DNA from: Sipunculus nudus
Taxonomy: Eukaryota; Annelida; Sipuncula; Golfingiida; Sipunculidae
Reading direction: 5' to 3'
Length of the DNA: 64,000 nt
NCBI GenBank assembly: GCA_026874595.1
Contig: CM049312.1
Coordinates: forward strand, 30,009,456-30,073,455
The notes beneath the pieces are model-generated. The model saw only the letters and a program-made list of their open reading frames with translations, did not search any database and was not told where the DNA came from. Positions 41,293 to 51,400 of this stretch are shown piece by piece. Made by a program: the position numbers and the translations under genes. How positions within the stretch are numbered: position 1 is the first letter of the stretch; every line of letters starts with the position of its first letter.

Positions 41293-41554
41293 TGACGGTT
41301 GGATAACACGTATTAATGAGTCATGTGAACTCGGGTTCGTCCCGGGTCGCCTTATCTGTTGTCATCTGAACACAATGAGATATGTATATATATATATTTA
41401 CATATTATTATATATTATATACATAATCGTAACACCACGAAATATCTGTTGTTGATCTTGCAGATACGTGAGGGATGTTTTGTATATTTACCTCATAAAC
41501 ATTAATTTCAACCGACACACACGTATATGAAATATATATTAGACAAAAGTGAAT

Positions 41555-41664
41555 GTCACCGCCGGGATTCGAACCCGGATCCGAACTTAACCTTGCCGGA
41601 ACTGCAAGTACAAACTATTGGTCCAGGTAGGAAAGTTTGAATTAGCCCGTTACGCCACGGGGAC
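41555..41664 (-). tRNA. tRNA-like gene, 110 bases, with atypical insertion
   Basis: On the minus strand the ends pair (GTCCCCG with CGGTGAC, six of seven). An A box (TGGCGTAACGG) and B box (GGTTCGAATCC in a CCGGG/CCCGG T arm) are intact, and TTTT follows 8 bases downstream. Between them the sequence is about 35 bases too long. It can form CAAACT/AGTTTG and CTTGC/GCAAG stems, but neither yields a standard anticodon loop. It may be an intron-bearing tRNA, a decayed copy, or a pol III transcript of another kind. Confidence 0.45.
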
Positions 41665-41910
41665 TTTCACATCAGACCCGGACATTATGACACTTATGTA
41701 ATAAAGGGACACGAAACAAAAAAACAAGGAATGCGTCATCGTATTTCTTATGAACTATGTGGGCACACGTGACCCACACATGTCATTCAAGCCCTGCCGT
41801 GACTCATATATGTAACATTATTTGGGTTAACAAGTATCCACGGTCTGGTGTCAGGCTCTGCGTGATCGACCGTTAATTGTTAACGGGCCAGGCAGCGCCC
41901 AACATACACG

Positions 41911-43488
41911 ATGGGGGATCGCCTAGCATACACACGCCATCGCCAGGATGTCTTCAGTCTTTTCACTGGTCCACCGGGTAACAGTTACCGTTTTATGCCT
42001 TCCGATGGGAATTTCTTTTCTAACAGGTTACGACAGAGGGGAGTGACGTGGCGAGAAGAACACATAGTTGTAGACAAATGCTCAATGTGTGCAGACGATT
42101 ACCTGTACCATCACAACAGACGGGGCAGGTTATACTGCCCCACGTGTCAAGAGACAGAACTGAGGGCACTGCTCACAACCGAGAAAACCTACGATTTGGG
42201 GCAAGGGATAACGTTCAGGTGGCGGCCGTTGTTACGTCATGGAGATACAGTGTTGTTTCGACATAGAGACAAGACAATCCACGTGGAAGGCTTCGGTTCC
42301 GTGTTGCGGGCCCTGGTCGGACATCTCGACAGGATGCTGTCTGATGCTCAAAAGGCTAACCGCAGCTTGACCGGTTGGATATACCCTAATGTCTCCGGTA
42401 TATGTAAATCTTTGCATATCCAGATGGACCCGTATGGCACTGTGTCATTCTACGACCGCATTTACAAGGATGACGCGCGTTTCACAATGCAGGTGGCGGC
42501 CCACAGGGATGAGACGATATCGCTGACGACAGAAGTACTGTTCCAATTGTTGGAGCACGTGATCACCGATTACCAGGATGTAACCATTTACAGCTGGAAT
42601 CCTCCGGCGGTGTCTTATGACAACATTGTAGACGCAGTGCCGGGATATCCAGGGCAGCATGCCCACGCGAACACGGGTGATACTACTGAAGCGGGTGTTG
42701 ACAGTGTGGCGGGACCATCAGACGGTGTCGTACCTTTTGACGGCAGGTTCTTTCGAGGTCATGTACGAGGATATGACATACTTTACGACCGCGAGAAGAT
42801 GGTAGTGATACAGTGCGCGAGGTGCAACCCGGATTACGAAAGTGTGTTTGATGACGTACGGGAATACTGCCCTATATGCGACCAGAGTGAGTTGGAGTAT
42901 CTGTTCACATGTGAGGAATTCTTCAACTTCCTACCGTCTTCCACTCCCGAATCTGATTGGATACATTTTCTCTGGGAACCGTACAGGCGTTTCAAGGGCA
43001 GGGTAGGGTTGATAGGACAGAACAAAGATGTACAAATACCAGGAATACTCGCCATGCTGGAGGATAATAATCTGACCGGTGATTTAGACGTTTTGTTCCT
43101 GGCCGCTCAAAAGGAAAACTGCCGCATAAACGCACTGTTTCGCTATAATCGAAAAAGGTATAATCAAATGCACGACCTTCAACTTTCGATGGACCCGGAC
43201 GGTACGATAACGTTTTATGGACCTTTGGTAACGCGGTATATCTTCGACACCGACGGGGTACAGGAGACCATACAACCCGACATTTTGAATGCGCTATCGA
43301 TCAAGGCCTGGGATCTTGTATCATTACTTAACACAATGATCAGGCACTACCCGCCGAGAGACTTGTCGGGTACGATGTACACTTATCCTCGGTTGTTCCC
43401 TGAGAAAACTGAGGTTGAAAAGTACGAAGAAGAGCAGATGGATGATGACGATGCTGACGATGATGAGGAGATAAATGAAGACCATTAA
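41911..43488 (+). CDS. Family D member 1 (two-repeat zinc protein)
   Basis: 525 codons from ATG 41911 (MGDRLAYTRHRQD). It is built of two related halves. Each half has an SDG / FDG-R-FF start, a pair of Cys motifs (first half KCSMC ... YCPTCQETEL; second half QCARC ... YCPICDQSEL, a four-Cys zinc-ribbon-like arrangement), an MLxD / GHLDRML helix, an (I/L)-x-MDP-(Y/D)-GT(V/I)-(S/T)FY strand block, and a closing helix near an IxDY or IRHYPP word. It ends in a very acidic tail (DDDDADDDEEI). Function unknown; the acidic tail and Zn sites suggest protein or nucleic-acid contacts. It is the first of three tandem copies. Confidence 0.75.
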   Translation: MGDRLAYTRHRQDVFSLFTGPPGNSYRFMPSDGNFFSNRLRQRGVTWREEHIVVDKCSMCADDYLYHHNRRGRLYCPTCQETELRALLTTEKTYDLGQGITFRWRPLLRHGDTVLFRHRDKTIHVEGFGSVLRALVGHLDRMLSDAQKANRSLTGWIYPNVSGICKSLHIQMDPYGTVSFYDRIYKDDARFTMQVAAHRDETISLTTEVLFQLLEHVITDYQDVTIYSWNPPAVSYDNIVDAVPGYPGQHAHANTGDTTEAGVDSVAGPSDGVVPFDGRFFRGHVRGYDILYDREKMVVIQCARCNPDYESVFDDVREYCPICDQSELEYLFTCEEFFNFLPSSTPESDWIHFLWEPYRRFKGRVGLIGQNKDVQIPGILAMLEDNNLTGDLDVLFLAAQKENCRINALFRYNRKRYNQMHDLQLSMDPDGTITFYGPLVTRYIFDTDGVQETIQPDILNALSIKAWDLVSLLNTMIRHYPPRDLSGTMYTYPRLFPEKTEVEKYEEEQMDDDDADDDEEINEDH

Positions 43489-43756
43489 TCACGGGGGGAA
43501 GTCATATCGGAACCAGTATGTAATGTACACATTTGTGTACACGAAATATGTTACACAGCATGCGGCAGACGGTTCATCGGAGGTTAAGGTGAGGCCTTGC
43601 GTAATCTGAGACGTGTCGTGAACCACATGTGTCAGCAGATTATGTGGAACAACCCTGGAGCACGTGACTCACATATGACGAGGTCTATAAATTTAGTGAC
43701 GGCGGGACAGTGATGTTGAGTTGGAGAGTGGAGCGGGTTGTTGAGGAGACGCCACG

Positions 43757-43764
43757 TATATAAA
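43757..43764 (+). promoter_or_regulatory. TATA box of family D member 2
   Basis: TATATAAA lies 38 bases before ATG 43795. The flanking CCCAGGCAGCGC...ATACACG-type leader is also found before member 1 (GCCAGGCAGCGCCC) and in altered form before member 3. Confidence 0.6.
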
Positions 43765-43794
43765 CGCTGTCCCAGGCAGCGCTGGGCATATACG

Positions 43795-45327
43795 ATGGGG
43801 GGCCTCCGTGCAGACACACGCCATCGCCAGGAGGTTATCAGTATTTTCACTGGTCCTCCGGGTAACACTTACCGTTTCGCGCCATCCGGCGGGGCTTTCT
43901 TTGGTAACGTGTTACGACAAAGGGGAGTCAGGTGGCGGGAACAACACATAATTGTAGACAAATGCTCAATGTGTGCAGACGATTACCTTTACCGTTCCAA
44001 CCACGACCATGCAAGGATATATTGCCCCACGTGTCAAGAGACAGAAGTGATGGCACTGTTCACAAACGAGAAAACCTACGATTTGGGGCAAGGGATAACG
44101 TTTACGTGGAGACCGTTGTTACGTCCAGAAGATACAGTGTTGTTTCGACACGGAGACAAGACAATCCACGTGGAAGGCTTCGGTTCCGTGTTGCGGGCCC
44201 TGGTTGGACATCTCGACATGATTCTATGCGAGGCTCAAAAAGCGAACCGCAGCGTGACCGGTTGGATATACCGACGTTTTCCGGGTATCTGTGAGTCCTT
44301 GTATATCCAGATGGACCCCTACGGCACTGTGTCATTCTTTGACCGCATTAACAAGGACGACGCGCGTTTCACCATGCAGGTGGCGGTCCACAAGGAGAAA
44401 GCGATATCGCTGACGACAGAAGTACTGTTCCAGCTGTTGGAACACGTGATCACCGATTACCAGAATGTAGTCATTTACGGCAAGAAACCTCCGGCGGTGT
44501 CTTATGACAACATCGTAGACACAGTAACGGAATCCCCAGGGCAGCATGCCCACGCAAACACGGGTGATACTACTGAAGCTGGTGTGGACAGTGAGGTCGG
44601 ACCATCAGACGGTGTCGTACCTTCTGACGGCAGGTTCTTTCGAGATAATGTACGAGGGTATGATATGTTTTACGACCGCGAGAAGATGATAGTGATTCCC
44701 TGCAAGACGTGCAACCCGGATTACGAAAGTGTGTTTGATGGCGTACAGGAATACTGCCCTATATGCGACCAGAGTGAGTTGGAGTATCTGTTCACACGTG
44801 AGAGAACCATCGGCTTCCTACCGCATGGCACCGACACCTCGATTTGGGTATACTGCAAACCCCCCTGGGATTGGTGGATACACCTTAGATGGAAACCGTA
44901 TCTGCGTTTCAAAGACAAAGTCACGCTCGTAACAGAAGACGAGGTACAAGTACCAGGAATGCTCGCCATGTTGGAGGATAATATTCTGACCGGTGATTTA
45001 GACGTTTTGCTCCTGGCCGCTCAAAAGGAAAACTGTCGTATGAACGCAGTGTTCCGCTATAATCGGATAAACCATGATCAAGTGCACGACCTTCACATCT
45101 CGATGGACCCAGACGGTACCGTAACGTTTTATGGACCTTTGGAAACGCTGTATTTCAACTTCCGCGACGAGATACAGACGATGATACAAACCGACACTTT
45201 GAATGCGATACCGCTCAAGGCATGGGATGTTGTATCATTACTCGAGTGTGTGATCAGTAACTACCCGCCGAAAGATTTGTCGGGTACGATGTACACCTAC
45301 CCTCGGTTGTTTTCTGAGAACACTTAG
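43795..45327 (+). CDS. Family D member 2 (shortened acidic tail)
   Basis: 510 codons from ATG 43795 (MGGLRADTRHRQEV); the frame upstream opens only without an ATG near the TATA box. It is very similar to member 1 in both halves: KCSMC ... YCPTCQETEV and PCKTC ... YCPICDQSEL. The second half has an extra Trp/Pro-rich insert (about 15 residues) near residue 345. It ends at TAG after FSENT, where member 1 has a sense codon and continues into its acidic tail. The same frame stays open and acidic for 14 more codons after the TAG. The role is as unknown as for member 1. Confidence 0.75.
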   Translation: MGGLRADTRHRQEVISIFTGPPGNTYRFAPSGGAFFGNVLRQRGVRWREQHIIVDKCSMCADDYLYRSNHDHARIYCPTCQETEVMALFTNEKTYDLGQGITFTWRPLLRPEDTVLFRHGDKTIHVEGFGSVLRALVGHLDMILCEAQKANRSVTGWIYRRFPGICESLYIQMDPYGTVSFFDRINKDDARFTMQVAVHKEKAISLTTEVLFQLLEHVITDYQNVVIYGKKPPAVSYDNIVDTVTESPGQHAHANTGDTTEAGVDSEVGPSDGVVPSDGRFFRDNVRGYDMFYDREKMIVIPCKTCNPDYESVFDGVQEYCPICDQSELEYLFTRERTIGFLPHGTDTSIWVYCKPPWDWWIHLRWKPYLRFKDKVTLVTEDEVQVPGMLAMLEDNILTGDLDVLLLAAQKENCRMNAVFRYNRINHDQVHDLHISMDPDGTVTFYGPLETLYFNFRDEIQTMIQTDTLNAIPLKAWDVVSLLECVISNYPPKDLSGTMYTYPRLFSENT

Positions 45328-45566
45328 GCTGAAGAAGACGAAGAAGGGCAAATGGATGAGGCCAGTTGAAAACGCGGAATGTAGTCATATGATCTCGTAC
45401 CCCGGACGTGTTATCGAAACCTGCAGGTACCGTACACGTTTGTACATATACATATATCCGTCATGCCACCCGCTGTTCTGGTGATACACGGGGCACGTAC
45501 AATAACAGACACACAGGGAGATCAAAGGGGGGGGACGGAGGTGCTGGTTGCTGAGGAGACTGTACG

Positions 45567-45575
45567 TATATAAAA
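45567..45575 (+). promoter_or_regulatory. TATA box of family D member 3
   Basis: TATATAAAA lies 39 bases before ATG 45606, preceded by GAGGAGACTGTACG, which matches GAGGAGACGCCACG before member 2. The promoters were duplicated with the genes. Confidence 0.6.
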
Positions 45576-45605
45576 CGGCGTTCCAGGCACAGCCGTTCAG
45601 ACAAG

Positions 45606-46835
45606 ATGGGGAATACATGTGGAGACCGATGCAGTTCCCCGGAGATCCCGAGTCCTGACGCAGGTCGGCCCCGCAACCCGGGGAGATACGAACCGTCAGA
45701 CGGGATGTACTTTCAGGACAGGTTGCGAGAGATGGGATTGCAATGGCGAGAACGCATACTTGTGAGAGCGTGCCAGAAATGTCAAACATCTCCGGGCATT
45801 ACAGTCCCCGACGACCGTGTCACATTCAAGTGGTACTGCCCCACGTGTGACGAGATGGAACTGACGGAACAGTTCGCAAAGGTTATAACATATCAAGTAG
45901 GGCAGGGCAAATGTTTCAAATGGAGGCCGTGGGCCGTCCGAGGCGATACTGTAATTTTGGAACAAGGCACAGAGCACGTACACGTCGGAGGTTGGGTTTT
46001 CGTGTGGAAAAAACTTGCCAAATATTTAGACCTGTTACTCAATGAGGCCCTAAAAGTAGGCGGCAGTGTTACAGGCTGGATATACGACATTGATGAGGGA
46101 CTTGGTGAATCTGTGCATATCACAATGGACACATTTGGTACAGTCTCGTTCCACGCGCGCTTAGACAAGAACAACGAATCATTTAAGGGAGACGTTGTGG
46201 TTGACCACGAAACCGCGATCTCCCTGACAACAGTGGAACTGTGCCAGCTTCTGGATAACGTGATATCCGATTACCAGAAAGTATGCTTTATCTGCACGCC
46301 ATGGAGGCCTCCTGCTGTGTCTTGTGAACACAAGAGGGTAGGAGAACAGGCAGTGCGACAGGCGAAGACGGGTGCCCGTGAAAGTTACGAATGTGAGACA
46401 GAAATTCACAATGTGTTAAACGTGCCGGGTATGCTAGTCATGTTTGAGGACGAATTTCTGAGTAGCAATCTCAACGCTTTGCTGTTGATTGCTCAACGAG
46501 AAAACCGCAGCGTCACCGCAATGTTTCTCTATGAACGGTGGGTTTGTGACGATGACCATGTTTTGCACTTGTCAATGCATCCTGATGGGACAGTCACGTT
46601 TTACGGGTCTTTAAAACATGTTGATGTCGGAGCCTGCGGGTACTATGCTAAGATACAAACCGACACTGCGACAACGATATCGTTGGCGGCTTGGCAGGTT
46701 TCAAAGTTGCTTGGGTACATTATCGAAGACTACCCACTCAGGGACCTGTCTGGCACCATGTGCCCTTACTCCCCGTTTGTTCGCAGGCAAGACTCTGGAC
46801 GAAGAAAAACAGGAACGGGTGGCATAGGGACATAA
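45606..46835 (+). CDS. Family D member 3 (second repeat lacks its zinc part)
   Basis: 409 codons from ATG 45606 (MGNTCGDRCSS). The first half is complete (EPSDGMYFQDRLREMGLQW; ACQKC ... YCPTCDEMEL; ITMDTFGTVSF). In the second half the SDG-plus-Cys segment is missing: the text passes from the end of the first repeat straight to VLNVPGMLVMFEDEFLSS, equal to the mid-part of the second repeat in members 1 and 2. It ends with basic RRKTGTGG rather than an acidic tail. The copy is more diverged and so older. MG-x-x-C at the start might suggest N-terminal lipid attachment, but that is speculative. Confidence 0.7.
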   Translation: MGNTCGDRCSSPEIPSPDAGRPRNPGRYEPSDGMYFQDRLREMGLQWRERILVRACQKCQTSPGITVPDDRVTFKWYCPTCDEMELTEQFAKVITYQVGQGKCFKWRPWAVRGDTVILEQGTEHVHVGGWVFVWKKLAKYLDLLLNEALKVGGSVTGWIYDIDEGLGESVHITMDTFGTVSFHARLDKNNESFKGDVVVDHETAISLTTVELCQLLDNVISDYQKVCFICTPWRPPAVSCEHKRVGEQAVRQAKTGARESYECETEIHNVLNVPGMLVMFEDEFLSSNLNALLLIAQRENRSVTAMFLYERWVCDDDHVLHLSMHPDGTVTFYGSLKHVDVGACGYYAKIQTDTATTISLAAWQVSKLLGYIIEDYPLRDLSGTMCPYSPFVRRQDSGRRKTGTGGIGT

Positions 46836-46847
46836 AACATGTATAAC

Positions 46848-46920
46848 GTCCCTGGGTGGGTTCGAACCACCAACCTCCCGATTAACAGCCGGACGCGCTA
46901 ACCGATTGCGCCACAGGGAC
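46848..46920 (-). tRNA. tRNA-Asn (anticodon GTT)
   Basis: A 73-base standard cloverleaf on the minus strand: acceptor GTCCCTG/CAGGGAC (all paired), D arm GCGC/GCGC, anticodon loop CTGTTAA (GTT), T arm GGTGG-TTCGAAC-CCACC. TTTT follows within 15 bases of the 3' end. It lies immediately after family D member 3. Confidence 0.93.
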
Positions 46921-46999
46921 TACATGCTTTTTGTACATGAGTTTCTTCTGTTATCATGAACAGGTACTATTCCTTGATTTGATTGGCTGATGGAAAGTG

Positions 47000-47025
47000 T
47001 GACGTCACAGACGATCTTTATAAAT
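47000..47025 (+). promoter_or_regulatory. CRE/TATA promoter of the FG-repeat gene
   Basis: TGACGTCA (47000-47007) precedes TTTATAAAT (47017-47025) by 17 bases, with an inverted CCAAT box (GATTGG) at 46981. The ATG lies about 155 bases downstream. The elements are those of the promoters at 17.1 and 34.5 kb, but spacing and start region differ. Confidence 0.5.
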
Positions 47026-47181
47026 GCCTTAAATCCCAGTAATACATGTTGTTTTCTTTACAATCTGTTTATCAAATATTGGGTTCATGTGACACTAAAC
47101 TATTTGTCAATACCGATCACGTGCCTGCGTAAGAAATATATAATAATGGTGCGTTTGTCTACAGTCTAGACAGTTGGCAAC

Positions 47182-48150
47182 ATGATGGCAAACGATACTC
47201 AAGAGCACAACGTGGCCGTGTCACAAGAAACGACGTTACACATGGTCGTTAATGCAGGACTGTCATCGTTTTATTATACAATGGAGGATTGTTATTACAA
47301 GGCTAAATACATGAAATGGCTATCTTGCGATGACCAGTTCTTCGTGTTTCTCGTATACGCCGAGCCCCGCCACATGCCAGATGTTATTGTACCCGTGAGT
47401 AATGGAGGTGACAAACCTTTGGTTGGGACACCCGCCGTGAGGTACAACTACCAAGACGAACGGATACTCGTGTGCAATAACACAACTGTGGCTGACATGG
47501 TCCGAGCCGCCCGAAAAGACACCAGCACCCAAGAGTTAATCAAAGCACGCTTGATCGCACTACTGCCACAAAAACTGTGCCAAAAGCGTAACGTGGAAAT
47601 GAGGATTTTAGATGGGGATGGATTCAGTCAGTTCCCCGTGGATGGACAATACATCGGAAACATTTGCGTGGCGATGAGACTGGATAAAAAACCAGGGGTA
47701 GCTGATAGCCCGGCACGCGTACCTGAAAATAAACCAGAGACTACGCCTGCATTTAACTTCGCTAGTGATGGTAAATCTACGGCGGGATTTTCGTTTGGTC
47801 AGAATGCGTCCTTTGGTAATGCAAATTGCACCTGGGGTACACCTATCAACACTGAAGCGACACGCAACACATCATCGAACGCAGGTGCCACATTGGGTAC
47901 ATCATCTAACGCAGCTGTGACGTTCCCTTCATTGGTATTTGGTTCACCACAAACTTCACGTCCAATATTCAGTCAGCCTTTCAACGCGAGTACGGTATTT
48001 GGTTCACCACAAACGTCACGTCCGATATTCAGTCAGCCTTTCAACGCGAGTACGACTTTCGTTTCGCCATTTAACAAGACTGTCACCACGACGTCTTCTA
48101 ACTCGTCAGCTGGTTTATTCAGCAATCCATCCAAAATTCTCTTTCGTTAA
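47182..48150 (+). CDS. FG-repeat (nucleoporin-like) protein
   Basis: 322 codons from ATG 47182. Residues 1-175 form a globular part of unknown family. From about residue 185 the sequence is Ser/Thr/Asn/Gly-rich and carries FG and F-rich repeats (FSFGQNASFG, VFGSPQTSRPIFSQPFNAS twice, LFSNPS), as in the disordered FG domains of nucleoporins that bind transport receptors. The repeat VFGSPQTSRPIFSQPF is an almost exact 60-base DNA duplication (47938-48057). No coiled coil or nucleoporin anchor is seen. Nuclear transport or its mimicry is inferred from composition only. Confidence 0.7.
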   Translation: MMANDTQEHNVAVSQETTLHMVVNAGLSSFYYTMEDCYYKAKYMKWLSCDDQFFVFLVYAEPRHMPDVIVPVSNGGDKPLVGTPAVRYNYQDERILVCNNTTVADMVRAARKDTSTQELIKARLIALLPQKLCQKRNVEMRILDGDGFSQFPVDGQYIGNICVAMRLDKKPGVADSPARVPENKPETTPAFNFASDGKSTAGFSFGQNASFGNANCTWGTPINTEATRNTSSNAGATLGTSSNAAVTFPSLVFGSPQTSRPIFSQPFNASTVFGSPQTSRPIFSQPFNASTTFVSPFNKTVTTTSSNSSAGLFSNPSKILFR

Positions 48151-48271
48151 ACTGGTGCGTGTGATACCACGTTTCCTGTCTGTGCTGGAATTGCGTCATC
48201 AACAAAAGGTATAAATAGATAAATAACATTTTATATATAACAATATAAAGACACACTGAAGAGTAAACGTC

Positions 48272-48457
48272 ATGTCAATCACAGACATGGTCGACAACAG
48301 AATAGTCCGTGGTGCTGTATACGTCCTTCGCGCCGCCATACAAGAACTGCACGAAATAGGTGACGCTATCGCTTTACGCATCCATGAGGTATACGATAAT
48401 TTTTATAACCTTTTCGACCAACCTGTTTTCAACAGAAGCGCACAGGACTATTCATGA
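48272..48457 (+). CDS. Small helical protein, 61 residues
   Basis: ATG 48272 lies about 35 bases after an AATATAAAG TATA-like word. The product (MSITDMVDNRIVRGAV ...) is one long amphipathic helix followed by an aromatic stretch. There is no homology I recognise. It could be real because of the promoter spacing, but its short length keeps this uncertain. Confidence 0.35.
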   Translation: MSITDMVDNRIVRGAVYVLRAAIQELHEIGDAIALRIHEVYDNFYNLFDQPVFNRSAQDYS

Positions 48458-51400
48458 TTAGTATTCAGGCATTTGGTGCGGGACATACGGTGAGGATATA
48501 AAAAAAGGGAATTGGTCTGAATAGCCCGGAAAGGGATCATTTGTTCCTTTATGCATCATGGGAACAACATATTTGGAGACAGTGATACAGACAGCGACAC
48601 AGAATTGTGATGACGCAGGGAGGATTAATGTAACACGTGTTACACATGTTGCTAATGTGATTGTAGAAACTGAAGCTGTACAATATATGCATATTCATAT
48701 ATATATACGTGTCATATATACGTGTTTATGGATCATATATCTTTGATTAATACTGATACATTTAAAGGTGTCATTGTTTGGACGTTGTGAAATGTGAAAA
48801 CGTAGATAGATCTGGTTGACATGTTATTTTTTACTGTTTATGTTTTGACATATACATGAATGTATTGTTGATTAATGGACCAAAAAAAGTGGATCCCTTG
48901 TACTGTATCATAACACAATACAATATGGTATCCATGCAAACATGTGTCGTGTTATATGTATCAATAAAACGAAATTGACATGGTTCAACGTCATGATTAT
49001 ATGGCATGCATGGTGTTGTGCGTTTGTAAATATTCAAAACAAGTATGTGTTCTGTGACGCGACTGTGCATCGTCGGGTAAACAAGGATTTTTTGACATAT
49101 GTGTCAGCGTTATCCAAACAACGACCTTGAAAACCCCTGCGCCTGACCTGTTTGTTCACCGGAATCTCAGACATGACGGAGTATGAGCCGTCTCGTTGAG
49201 TCACGGAAATGTAAGGAATGAAAACAGATGACGGACTGATTGTTGCCTATTTAAAGAACGGACGCCCCCATATTAATGTACATTAACCAACACGTTGGTC
49301 AGGTTGCACAGATAGCGGAAATACGTCCGTCTGTACAATGATTAGAAAGATTTGCAAGACGTATAGAATATACCTATCCTACGAAATATCTACACGTTAG
49401 GGGAGCGAGTATAGGCACATTGTAGGACGTTTTATACTGGTACGAGTGGGGGAGGGTAGGTATTTGACAATCCCGCACGAAGAACATTCCGGATATGTGA
49501 TATTCCGAGCACACGCGCGGGCTATTATAATAGTTCGACTGATATGGGCTAGCACTAAACAGTTACCGAGCTACATGTATTACTTCAGAGGAATATGCAA
49601 GCAAATGGATAGGGTACGTTGACACATATCAGACGTCATGGGGTGCACAGATTATGTGCAAAAAATTCATGTCATACACGTGCAGTGGAGAAGATATTTA
49701 GAGGTGGATGAAATAATATACATTTATCACACCGTCCAAAACCAAATCACAGGCGTGATATGACTTTGTGAGCTTCGATATGACACGACCGGAACATGTA
49801 TATTTTCTCATGTTCACAAACATGACAGGTATGGAGAGAAAGAACAAACTGTAGGTTTCTATCAATTGTGTAACGATTGTTGAAACGTTGTGGCCTGTCG
49901 AACGACATATATCACAAATACTAAGATGGAAACATTGATAGCTGACAATATCCGACAAACAGACAGATATACTGACAAAGGTGCACAAGATGGAGACATT
50001 ATGGCTTAACCAGGGTACGGGGAAGACTCGGCGGCAGAAAATAAGCTATAGTTTATGCATATGAGGTTTATAGTTTCGGATATGGCAACAAAAAAATATG
50101 TTAATGGAGGTTCAAATACAGCGACATCTAGCGGCCAAATCCGGAACATGTAAAATACTTTTCGATATCTTAGAATCAGACATAGGATGTAGAAGTTTCA
50201 AAAGGATTATTGCAAAACTGTGGACTGTAAATGGCGTTATGTAGGACGCAAGAACCAGCAAGCAGAAGAAATTGAGTAGACTGACAAACAGACAGACAGA
50301 CTGACTCCTCATGAAAGTATATAATAAAAACTATTCAATCATTTAAACAATCTTCATATTTATCAATAAATACCTGAAATGTATACCCGTCATAGGTATG
50401 GGGGATCAGATATACCGTTTTGTTGAGACATAGGTATTCAATACTGTGGACGAACTGGCACTATTTTTGCAAATATGAGGACGAACAGGTCGATGACCTC
50501 ATTCCTGGGGGCGAACCGGACCTGTGGAGAAACAAGTGGTTGGACGAAGAGACGAGAACGAAATGGATTTGGGGACGAATCAACCTGTTCCCGGGCACAA
50601 CAGGCCCGTGCCCCTATCAATTCTGTTCAACAAATGTTAAGGGGGCTCCCAATTCCGTATATTTCCGGGACTAAATTTGTTCCTAATAATCCCCAAAAAG
50701 TTGTACTTGTAAAGTGCAGGTCCTAGTTAAAATGTAGTAGCAATAATTTGTTAGGATGAAATGGAAGTGCATCAGACACGCTCTAGTGTCTATAATGGAC
50801 AACCAAAGGACTCGTTGCTCATCCATGGGCCATGCTATTATACATTTACCATGCGGGGTCGAGTTTGAGGGGCGCAACATAAATTATATACACATCCTCT
50901 GAGTATCCTATACAATACACTAAAAAGGCACTAAGAGACCGTAGGCCTCCGCCAAGGCAGCGCATTACCCAATATGGAACCGTCAGAAAGCAGCATTTTT
51001 CTTTTAAAGTATTCCTGGTTCAGGAATATAATCCTTATCAGAATTTAATTATTTTTTTTTCGATCATTGCCGAGGTATCCTGCAGATTTCATCTCCCCTG
51101 CCGCCTAGGGGAGGTAATAAACAGGTGATAAGTCGAATATATTTGCAGACTAAAGCTAAGATTTCTTATTTACGGAATTTGGAATGCGCAATTGCGTATA
51201 AAATCGGTACACGTATTAAGAAATAAAGAAGGTGAGATTCGTCAAGGGCGGATCCGGCCTGCGGAATGCGTATCCGACAGAACCACCGCTACATATAGCG
51301 ATTTTTTTATAGGTTTTCAGATGATGTCTGGGGCACACATGGAAAAAATGCATGCCGCCGTGCAGGTTCATATGAAATCTTTCACCACGAATGCCGCATA

